A stretch of 10,673 nt of DNA from the NCBI GenBank assembly GCA_020631035.1, contig JAHDIA010000154.1, forward strand, positions 1 to 10,673. Reading direction: 5' to 3'. Below are positions 1 to 5,533 of the stretch, piece by piece. The position numbers were made by a program, and so were the translations under genes. This DNA is from Chitinophagales bacterium (lineage in GTDB: Bacteria > Bacteroidota > Bacteroidia > Chitinophagales > UBA2359). Numbering within the stretch: the stretch's first letter is position 1; each line of letters begins with the position of its first letter. Below the pieces are notes generated by a model. The model made no database searches, was not told the origin of the DNA, and saw only the letters and a list, made by a program, of their open reading frames with translations.

Positions 1-1
1 G

Positions 2-553
2 GGCAAGCCCCAAAATTTTAAACGCTTTGAACAAGAAGTAGATTTAGACAATTATTTAGATTATTTTATCACTTACATTTATACCAATAACGCCGATTGG
101 CGACGCATCAACAATGTTAAATTTTGGAGACACGACAATTACAACAATGGCAAGTGGAGATTCTTTTTGGTAGATGGCGATATGACACTTGGCAAAAGAG
201 GCAAATTACAAGACAATCATTTAGAATTTGTTTGGAAAAATAGATTTAGGCATTTTAGAATTTTTGAAAAATTAGTTGAGGAAAATGAGGCATTCCGCAA
301 TCGTTTTGTTCAACGTTACAACGAACTTTTACAAACCACTTTTGCCCCTGAAAATATGCAGGCGAAACTGAAAAATATAATACAAAAAATTAAACCAGAA
401 ATGCCCCAGCATTTTGAAAAATGGAATGAAGAAGAATACGAACGTTGGGGAGGAAATTACCAAGAATGGGAAATGTACATAGATTCCTTACGTTCGTACA
501 TTAAAAAACGTCCAGCCATTGCCAAGCAACACCTAGACGCACATTTTGAATAA
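2..553 (+). CDS. CotH kinase family protein, C-terminal part (5' end outside window)
   Basis: The reading frame is open from the first bases and ends at TAA 551-553, giving 183 residues of a longer protein; no start is visible. The fragment reads as the end of a CotH-type atypical kinase domain. An asparagine/tryptophan-rich stretch (TNNADWRRINNVKFWRHDN) is followed by GKWRFFLVDGDMTLG, matching the family pattern 'NNirfwr...gkWrwilwDlD.gfG'. The VDGD aspartates (fragment residues 58 and 60) sit where CotH proteins have their metal-binding DxD-like motif, although the usual Trp before the first Asp is replaced. The tail (ARRF-type 'F..RY..LL.TTF', then 'PEMPQHFEKW', then 'YIKKRPAIAKQHLDAHF') is the usual helical CotH C-terminus. 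In Bacteroidota these are usually exported, surface-associated proteins with unknown substrates; spore-coat CotH phosphorylates CotB and CotG. No T9SS sorting tail follows in this fragment. The neighbouring gene on the right is convergent. Confidence 0.85.
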   Translation, partial: GKPQNFKRFEQEVDLDNYLDYFITYIYTNNADWRRINNVKFWRHDNYNNGKWRFFLVDGDMTLGKRGKLQDNHLEFVWKNRFRHFRIFEKLVEENEAFRNRFVQRYNELLQTTFAPENMQAKLKNIIQKIKPEMPQHFEKWNEEEYERWGGNYQEWEMYIDSLRSYIKKRPAIAKQHLDAHFE

Positions 554-604
554 TATTTGTTTTGATTGGGACGGAACGTTCAATGGCTTCGTTTGCAAAG
601 TGTG

Positions 605-736
605 TCCCTGCTATCCGCTTCTACTCCTCGCTTGGTGAGCCTGTCTAAGCAAGCGATTGATTTCCAAATAAAAAGGGGGACAAAGGAGGCTGAGTCTGCC
701 GAAGCCCCGCTGTGGGGTATCCGCTACTATCAGGCG
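605..736 (-). repeat. Structured intergenic repeat-like element (AGCGGATA-containing)
   Basis: Read on the minus strand the element starts GCCTGATAGTAGCGGATACC and ends GAGTAGAAGCGGATAGCAGG plus GACA, so AGCGGATA occurs near both ends in the same orientation (plus-strand TATCCGCT at 718-725 and 612-619). Internal hairpins are visible: CCCC-gctgt-GGGG at about 705-717 and TCGCTTG/CAAGCGA (628-634 with 650-656, 15-nt loop). From memory, many Bacteroidota genomes carry intergenic elements with this general pattern (a CCTGATNNNAGCGGATNCC-like head and an AGCGGATAGCRGGGACA-like tail). That recognition is not verified here. It could be a dispersed repeat, a structured 3' end or a small RNA. Confidence 0.5.
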
Positions 737-770
737 TAGAATCGTTTCTTTGCTTCCTTCGTTGCAGACA

Positions 771-805
771 TCATTCCCAAAAACGTCATTCCCAAGAAAT
801 TGGGA
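771..805. repeat. REP-like hairpin with GAAA loop and a partial direct repeat
   Basis: TCATTCCCAA occurs twice (771-780 and 786-795). The second copy forms a perfect 6-bp stem, TCCCAA (790-795) with TTGGGA (800-805), around a GAAA tetraloop. The form CGTCATTCCC-N-GAAA-N-GGGA resembles the widespread 'GTCATTCCCgcGAAAgcGGGAATC' intergenic palindromes and the Neisseria dRS3 core ATTCCC-N8-GGGAAT. On the minus strand the hairpin lies about 15 nt past the DinB-like stop and is followed, after six bases, by TTTTT (complement of 779-783), so it may also act as a weak terminator for that gene. Confidence 0.5.
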
Positions 806-820
806 TAGAATCTTATCTAC

Positions 821-1357
821 TTACTCTTCCTCACTATCGTTACTTTGAGCTTGTGAAGGAGCATTTCCCACCCAACAATCAAAAGTGTTTAAGTCTGTAT
901 TACCCGCCATTTTTGCATACAAGAACAATTGCATTCGATAGGCAGTCAAAAACTTGAGTCCTGTTGTAAGAAGGGTTTGAGCCGTATCCAATTTTTGATC
1001 TTTCCAAATGGTGATGCTGCCCGTTTTCCAAGTTTCTTCAGTCAATTTATCAGCAAAAAAACGAACTTTTTCCATTTGCCAATCCATCGCTCTGGCAAAT
1101 TCTTCTTCAGGAATTTTATTGGCTTCTGCTTGTAACTCTTCTCTGACTCGCTCCAATTTCTCATTATCGGGATGAGTAAGGCGAAGCAAACCAGGGAGGG
1201 CACATACTTCAAGATATTGGCACAACTCCTTAGCAGACCGCATTGCTTCATTTGGTCGAAAATCCAATTGATCTGCTGGGAATTTACTGTGTATATTTTT
1301 GATGAGTTCAACCTCTCGCTGCATCTCATCAACTAGAAAGTTTTTAAATTTTTCCAT
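821..1357 (-). CDS. DinB-like four-helix-bundle protein, probably without its metal site
   Basis: A 178-aa cytoplasmic protein with no signal peptide. It fits the DinB/YfiT-like fold: an N-terminal helix, then 'KFPADQLDFRPNEAMRSAKEL' (family pattern 'vpeekldwrPhekmrSlgeL'), and a late helix 'LLTTGLKFLTAYRMQLFLYAKMAG' matching the family's 'h...HRgQL..YLr..G'. DinB proteins normally coordinate a metal with three histidines, one in helix 2 and two in the last helix. Here the corresponding places read CQYLEVCALPG and GLKFLTAYRMQL, with no histidine, so a hydrolase or thiol-transferase role of the metal type is unlikely. The C-terminus is acidic (ending DSEEE). The start ATG at 1355-1357 gives the full N-terminal helix. 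It lies 75 bp behind rpoN on the same strand and may be co-transcribed with it, though a hairpin lies between them. Its function is unknown. Confidence 0.75.
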   Translation of the reverse strand: MEKFKNFLVDEMQREVELIKNIHSKFPADQLDFRPNEAMRSAKELCQYLEVCALPGLLRLTHPDNEKLERVREELQAEANKIPEEEFARAMDWQMEKVRFFADKLTEETWKTGSITIWKDQKLDTAQTLLTTGLKFLTAYRMQLFLYAKMAGNTDLNTFDCWVGNAPSQAQSNDSEEE

Positions 1358-1385
1358 TGTTCAGTTGTCTAATTATCTGAATAAT

Positions 1386-1417
1386 GAATGATTAGGCGTA
1401 GAAAGCCTAAGTCATTC
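1386..1417 (-). other. 12-bp hairpin with one bulge between rpoN and the DinB-like gene
   Basis: GAATGATTAGGC (1386-1397) pairs with GCCTAA (1405-1410) and TCATTC (1412-1417), leaving one unpaired G at 1411 and a 7-nt loop. It lies just after the rpoN stop and before the DinB-like start, both on the minus strand. No clean T-tract follows on the minus strand (ATTATTCAG), so it is a poor classical terminator. It may be an attenuating or mRNA-stabilising hairpin. Confidence 0.5.
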
Positions 1418-1432
1418 ACAACTCATAATTCA

Positions 1433-2908
1433 TTATAGCTCTTTGCGCAAACGTGCCACAGGAATATTCAATTGTTCTCTATACTTAGCCACTGTTCGAC
1501 GGGCAATATTGTAGCCTTTTCCTACCAAGGTGTCCGTTAATTTTTGATCTGACAAAGGCTTTCGTTTGTTTTCTTCTTCAATGAGGTCTTTTAAAATTTT
1601 CTTGACCTCACGGGTGGAGACTTCTTCACCACTTTCTGTTTGAATAGATTCTGAGAAGAAAGACTTGAGCTGAAAAGTACCAAACTCTGTTTGAATGTAT
1701 TTGCTGTGCGCCACCCTAGAAATCGTCGAAATGTCCAGTCCTGTGATTTCTGCAATATCTTTCAAAATCATAGGTTTTAGACGCACTTCGTCTCCCGTCA
1801 AAAAATAAGCATATTGGTATTCCAAAATGGCTTGCATTGTATTCAACATCGTCTGTTGACGCTGACGAATGGCATCAATAAACCATTTGGCAGAATCAAT
1901 TTTTTGCTTGATAAACAAAATGGCTTCCTTCTGTTGACGGTCTTTCTTTTTGGTTTTGTTGTAAGCCCGCATCATATCTACATAGTCATTGTTGACTTTT
2001 AGCTCTGGAGCATTTTTTGAATTAAGGGAGAGTTTTAGCTCACCATTGTCATTGTTCAAAATAAAGTCTGGAATGATGTAGGTTTCTACACGAGTGCCAT
2101 TGGCATGCCCACTACCTGGCTTAGGATTGAGTTTCAAAATTTCGTCAATGGCTCCCTTCAAATCTTCCTCAGAGATATTGAGCTGTCGAGTGAGCTTGCT
2201 GTAGTGTTTTTTTGCAAACTCTTCAAAGTAATTGGAGAGTATTTTCTCAGCAACCAAACAGTCTTTTTGTTGTACCAAGGTATTTTTAGATAGCTTGATT
2301 CTACGTTTAATTTGATTGACTAGACATTCTTGAGCACTTCTTGCTCCAACCCCAGCAGGCTCAAATTCTTGAATCAGATTTAAGATGCGTTCCAATTCCT
2401 CTAAATCAGTCATCACATTTTGAGTAAATGCTAAGTCATCCACAATGGCAACAAGGTCTCTTCGCAAATATCCATCATCATCTATGCTGCCAATCAGTTG
2501 TTTGGCAATCTTTTTTTCTCGTTGGTTGATTTGCAACAAGCCCAATTGGTTGTGTAAATGGTCGTGAAAAGTGTCTATGACAGGAATGGGGATACTCTTG
2601 TTCTCATCAGGATCTCGATAAGAATCTGTACGCAATTTATAATCTGCGATATCATCATCATCATTGATGTATTCACTCAGATCAAAATTGTCATCAGCTT
2701 CAGATGATTTTTCTTCATCTTTTTTATTATCAAATTCATCTTTTTCAAAATCATCGTCCTTGCCTTCATCTAAGGCAGGATTCACTTCAAGTTCTTCTTT
2801 TACACGTTGTTCCAATGATGAAGTTGGAACTTGAAGTAATTTCATTAGTTGAATTTGTTGAGGAGATAGCCGCTGTTGTAATTTTTGAGTCAGTTTCTGT
2901 TTAAGCAT
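1433..2908 (-). CDS. rpoN: RNA polymerase sigma-54 factor (RpoN)
   Basis: Sigma-54 directs core RNA polymerase to -24/-12 promoters and needs an AAA+ enhancer-binding protein to open them. All regions are present in order. Region I (residues 1-48) is rich in Gln and Leu (QKLQQRLSPQQIQLMKLLQV, then ELEVNPALDE), the activator-responsive part. Region II, about residues 49-100, is very acidic with runs such as GKDDDFEKDEFDNKKDEEKS and NDDDD. The core-binding domain covers about 105-300 and includes EFEPAGVGARSAQECL. A helix-turn-helix lies near 381-400 (ILKDIAEITGLDISTISRV), and the DNA-contacting RpoN box ARRTVAKYRE is at 469-478. At 491 aa the length is normal. The start ATG at 2906-2908 gives the expected MLKQ N-terminus. 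The gene is divergent from asnS across a 574-bp gap and is followed by the DinB-like gene. No enhancer-binding protein gene is in the window. Confidence 0.97.
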   Translation of the reverse strand: MLKQKLTQKLQQRLSPQQIQLMKLLQVPTSSLEQRVKEELEVNPALDEGKDDDFEKDEFDNKKDEEKSSEADDNFDLSEYINDDDDIADYKLRTDSYRDPDENKSIPIPVIDTFHDHLHNQLGLLQINQREKKIAKQLIGSIDDDGYLRRDLVAIVDDLAFTQNVMTDLEELERILNLIQEFEPAGVGARSAQECLVNQIKRRIKLSKNTLVQQKDCLVAEKILSNYFEEFAKKHYSKLTRQLNISEEDLKGAIDEILKLNPKPGSGHANGTRVETYIIPDFILNNDNGELKLSLNSKNAPELKVNNDYVDMMRAYNKTKKKDRQQKEAILFIKQKIDSAKWFIDAIRQRQQTMLNTMQAILEYQYAYFLTGDEVRLKPMILKDIAEITGLDISTISRVAHSKYIQTEFGTFQLKSFFSESIQTESGEEVSTREVKKILKDLIEEENKRKPLSDQKLTDTLVGKGYNIARRTVAKYREQLNIPVARLRKEL

Positions 2909-3114
2909 AAAGTAGCTATTTTTCCGCTGTAATCCACGTTCAATTAAAACAATTTAAGTTAAATTGCAGAAAGTTTGGTGTTAGTTTTGTTTCTTATTTT
3001 GAGAATGGAATGGCTAAAACAGTACCGCTCTCAAAACCATAGTGTTAAGCAATGTATTTTTGCTAAAATAGTGACGATTTTTTGATATATTCGCCACTTA
3101 TTTTTGAAAATTTA

Positions 3115-3132
3115 ATCCACATTTTAGTGGAT
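3115..3132. repeat. Perfect 6-bp inverted repeat ATCCAC-N6-GTGGAT
   Basis: ATCCAC (3115-3120) and GTGGAT (3127-3132) are exact reverse complements around ATTTTA. It lies about 210 bp from the rpoN start and 350 bp from the asnS start. It could be a protein-binding site or a short stem-loop; one such palindrome in a gap of this length could also be chance. Confidence 0.35.
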
Positions 3133-3452
3133 AATATCAAAGTAGTAATGGAGGATCAATATAGTTTTGGTCAAAATAGCCTTTTTTCAAGCTATTTGTA
3201 ATATGAATCAAAAGTAAACATTTTGAATAAAAAATCAAATACTTGGAATGATTTTTGTGCAAAATATATTTCGTTTCTTAGTCTAGTTCTCTTATTATTA
3301 GGCACTTATGTACTATGAAAAGAGTTGTGACTCACCAAAAAGCTCCAAATTGTATAGAAATAGTGAACTGTTTTGTGTACAAATTCGTAAAGATGTTTTG
3401 TAATCACTTCATTATATTGGTAAAATTTTAAAATACTTGAGATAAAAAAAAT

Positions 3453-3460
3453 TAACTTTG
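3453..3460 (+). promoter_or_regulatory. Bacteroidota-type -7 promoter box (TAACTTTG) for asnS
   Basis: TAACTTTG is an exact match to the Bacteroidota housekeeping -7 consensus TAnnTTTG and ends 22 bp before the asnS ATG, implying a short leader. The -33 partner (TTG or TTTG about 17-23 bp upstream) is not clear: the nearest TTG, at 3437-3439, leaves only 13 bp. The assignment rests on the -7 box and its position. Confidence 0.55.
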
Positions 3461-3482
3461 CTTACTTTTTAAAAAATGATTT

Positions 3483-5030
3483 ATGGAAACTAAAACAGCA
3501 GCAGCAATGGTCAAAACAACCATTAGAGAACTGACCAATCATGAGGCACAAATGGTCTGCCTCCAAGGCTGGGTATCAAACAAGCGTTCTAGCAAGGCTT
3601 TGTTTTTTATTGAATTGAGAGATGGCAGTGGATTCTGTCAATGTGTGGTAGATCAGAATAATGTGAGTGAAGAGGTTTTTCAAAAGGCAAAAGATTTGAG
3701 CTTGGCATCTTCTGTTCGTATTACAGGACAAGCTGTTAAAGATGATAGACAAATTGGAGGATATGAGATAAAAGTAGAGGATCTTGATGTCTTACAAATT
3801 GTTGAAGAATATCCCATTTCCAACAAAGCACACGGAATCGAATTTTTAATGGAAAAACGCCATCTTTGGTTGCGCTCACGTCGCCAATGGGCTGTTATGA
3901 GAATCAGGAGCCGTGTTAAGTTCACCATTCACAAATTTTTCCAAGAACGGGGGTTTATCCAAACAGATGCACCCATTTTTACTGGAGCAGCTTGTGAAGG
4001 TACAACTACCCTTTTTGAAACGGACTTTTATGGCGATCCTGCCTATCTGTCTCAATCAGGGCAATTGTATGCTGAAGCAACGGCAATGGCACACGGTAAA
4101 GTCTATACTTTTGGGCCTACTTTTAGAGCCGAAAAATCAAAGACACGTCGTCACTTGTCAGAGTTTTGGATGATAGAGCCCGAAATGGCGTACTATGATC
4201 TGGATATGGATATGGAACTTATTGAGGACTTTATCCGCTACATTGTTACAGATATTTACGAAAACTATAAGCCAGAACTGGAAATATTGGAGCGTGATTT
4301 GACCTTGTTTGAAAACATTCATAAACCCTTTCCTAAGATTACTTATGATGATGCCATCAAAATCCTTAAAGGGAAAAAAGATGTAGATGGAAAAAATGCC
4401 ATCCAAACACTTGAAAACGATTTGGCAGAGGTCAAAAATCGCATTGAGGAATGCAAAAAGGACATTGCTGAAAGGGAAGCCAATATTGCTGCTGGAGGAA
4501 TGAAAAAAGGAGCCGTCAACTTCAACAAAAATAAGATTGATACGCTCAAACAAGAAATTAGTAAATTGGAAGAAAAAGAGCGGAACATTCCACAATGGCT
4601 GGAGTCTGCCAAAAACTTTCAACATGGTGAGGATCTTGGGGGGTCAGACGAAACAGTCATCACCCGCTTGTTTGATACACCTGTAATGGTCTACAAATGG
4701 CCCAAGGACATTAAGGCATTCTATATGAAAAGAGATGAAGAAGATGACAATTATGTCAAAGGGGTAGATTGCTTGGCACCTGAAGGATTTGGCGAAATTG
4801 TAGGAGGTGCAGAAAGAGAGGACAACTTAGATTTACTAGTCGAACGCATCAAAGAGCACGATTTGCCAATGGAGGCATTTGAGTGGTATTTGGATTTGCG
4901 TCGATATGGTTCTGTTCCTCACGCAGGATTCGGTTTGGGCTTTGAACGTTTGATAATGTGGCTGACCAATGTCTCACATATTCGTGAAACCATTCCTTTC
5001 CCAAGGTATTACGGTCGTTTGTTCCCTTAA
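3483..5030 (+). CDS. asnS: Asparagine--tRNA ligase (AsnRS), Bacillus-type with coiled-coil insertion
   Basis: A class II aminoacyl-tRNA synthetase that joins asparagine to tRNA-Asn using ATP. An N-terminal OB-fold anticodon-binding domain covers about residues 12-110 (LQGWVSNKRSSKALFFIELR). The catalytic core has motif 1 at about 144-170 (HKFFQERGFIQTDAPIFTGA), motif 2 at about 207-234 (FRAEKSKTRRHLSEFWMIEP) and motif 3 at 482-490 (GFGLGFERL). EFWMIEPEMAYYD and the HIRETIPFPR tail distinguish AsnRS from AspRS. The 'RHLWLRSRRQ', 'APEGFGEIVGGAERE' and 'EWYLDLRRYGSVPH' stretches resemble the Bacillus subtilis type more than the E. coli type. At 515 aa it is longer than the about 430-470 aa typical of these enzymes: residues about 298-378 form an extra charged, heptad-like region inside the catalytic domain. 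The gene is monocistronic, with its own promoter box and a strong terminator. Confidence 0.97.
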   Translation: METKTAAAMVKTTIRELTNHEAQMVCLQGWVSNKRSSKALFFIELRDGSGFCQCVVDQNNVSEEVFQKAKDLSLASSVRITGQAVKDDRQIGGYEIKVEDLDVLQIVEEYPISNKAHGIEFLMEKRHLWLRSRRQWAVMRIRSRVKFTIHKFFQERGFIQTDAPIFTGAACEGTTTLFETDFYGDPAYLSQSGQLYAEATAMAHGKVYTFGPTFRAEKSKTRRHLSEFWMIEPEMAYYDLDMDMELIEDFIRYIVTDIYENYKPELEILERDLTLFENIHKPFPKITYDDAIKILKGKKDVDGKNAIQTLENDLAEVKNRIEECKKDIAEREANIAAGGMKKGAVNFNKNKIDTLKQEISKLEEKERNIPQWLESAKNFQHGEDLGGSDETVITRLFDTPVMVYKWPKDIKAFYMKRDEEDDNYVKGVDCLAPEGFGEIVGGAEREDNLDLLVERIKEHDLPMEAFEWYLDLRRYGSVPHAGFGLGFERLIMWLTNVSHIRETIPFPRYYGRLFP

Positions 5031-5059
5031 CAAACAAACAAAACAATTACATTGGATCG

Positions 5060-5107
5060 GGTGTGGAAGTGCAACTTTGTTTGTACTTCTACACCTTTTT
5101 TGTTTTT
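5060..5107 (+). terminator. Rho-independent terminator of asnS
   Basis: GGTGTGGAAGTGCAA (5060-5074) pairs with TTGTACTTCTACACC (5081-5095) over 15 positions, counting G-U pairs at two places, around the loop CTTTGT. TTTTTTGTTTTT follows at once. The stem begins 29 bp after the asnS stop codon. It is the clearest terminator in the window. Confidence 0.9.
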
Positions 5108-5113
5108 ATAAAG

Positions 5114-5213
5114 GAAGCGTCGGATGAGCGGGTGGATAAACCCTTGTACACAGCCTAAAATATGCGTTGGTTAACCTGACCATAACTTAGCCATGAAAGA
5201 CACATGTTGCCCC
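5114..5213 (+). repeat. 100-nt dispersed repeat, copy 1 (direct orientation)
   Basis: Starts GAAGCGTCGGATGAGCGGGT and ends GTTGCCCC. It matches the reverse complement of 9219-9318 over the same 100-nt length. In the first 63 nt (5114-5176), ending in the palindrome GGTTAACC, about 51 positions are identical without gaps by hand count. The next 29 nt are looser, and the last 8 nt (GTTGCCCC) are identical again. No ORF or transposase lies inside. Confidence 0.8.
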
Positions 5214-5533
5214 ATAATGGTAAATATGTAATTAAGCAACTCCACCACTTCAATTAACCAATCCCTAAATTCCCCAATTTATAACTCACCATTTTCAATC
5301 TTCCCAACAAGACCAGCCATAAAACGTATCAAAAAGAAATCTTTTTCACTAAAATAATGTTAAACATTTTAAACCCTTTGCGTCTAAAAATGTAGCATAC
5401 GTTACAAAACAATGACGAAATATAAATAGGAAACCTACTAAGAAATGATTATTTTCGTTAGAAATGTGGTCAAAACTATGAAATAGTCGTCATATATAGT
5501 ACAATACTTTTACAAGCTCATAAGCACCAATGT

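Larger units (their letters stand above)
554..820. other. Non-coding gap between convergent cotH-like and DinB-like genes
   Basis: This stretch between two convergent stop codons has no supportable gene. It is richer in G and C runs than the other gaps and holds a structured repeat-like element (about 605-736) and a GAAA-loop hairpin (790-805), both listed separately. The sequence TGGCTTCGTTTGC at 584-596 resembles TGGCTGCGTTCGC at 9240-9252, inside the 100-nt repeat near the right end, at 11 of 13 positions. Confidence 0.7.
2909..3482. other. Long AT-rich divergent intergenic region (rpoN / asnS)
   Basis: At 574 bp this is long for two divergent housekeeping genes. No ORF with a recognisable product was found. 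It should hold the promoters of both genes: a good -7 box is seen on the asnS side, none is convincing on the rpoN side. A perfect inverted repeat ATCCAC-N6-GTGGAT lies at 3115-3132 and could be a small hairpin or operator; no T-tract follows it. The rest is A/T-rich without clear structure by eye. Confidence 0.6.
5031..5533. other. Intergenic region asnS to T9SS cargo gene
   Basis: The 503-bp gap holds, in order, the asnS terminator, copy 1 of the 100-nt dispersed repeat (5114-5213), a short stretch TTATAACTCACCATTTTCAAT (5279-5299, all but the last base quoted here as TTATAACTCACCATTTTCAA) resembling the 'aactcataattca' sequences elsewhere in the window, and an AT-rich leader. A possible promoter for the next gene is TTTG at 5377-5380 with TACGTTAC at 5398-5405 (17-bp spacer), a partial match to TTTG / TAnnTTTG. 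No gene is seen. Confidence 0.6.

Noticed and set aside
712..957. Plus-strand ORF of 81 aa running across the intergenic element into the DinB-like gene
   Set aside because: It starts inside a repeat-like element and overlaps a well-supported gene on the other strand; its translation has no recognisable domain.
4158..4625. Long antisense ORF (155 aa) inside asnS
   Set aside because: It is the complement of the Lys/Glu-rich insertion of AsnRS, which gives long antisense frames rich in Phe/Leu/Ser; no independent start signal or family likeness.
5114..5213. The repeat as the end of an insertion sequence
   Set aside because: The two copies enclose only the secreted-protein gene, no transposase is present, and no target-site duplication is visible at the ends.
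5505..5512. TACTTTTA as -7 promoter box of the T9SS cargo gene
   Set aside because: It is one base off TAnnTTTG and well placed, but no TTG/TTTG is seen at the -33 distance, and the region is AT-rich enough for chance matches.
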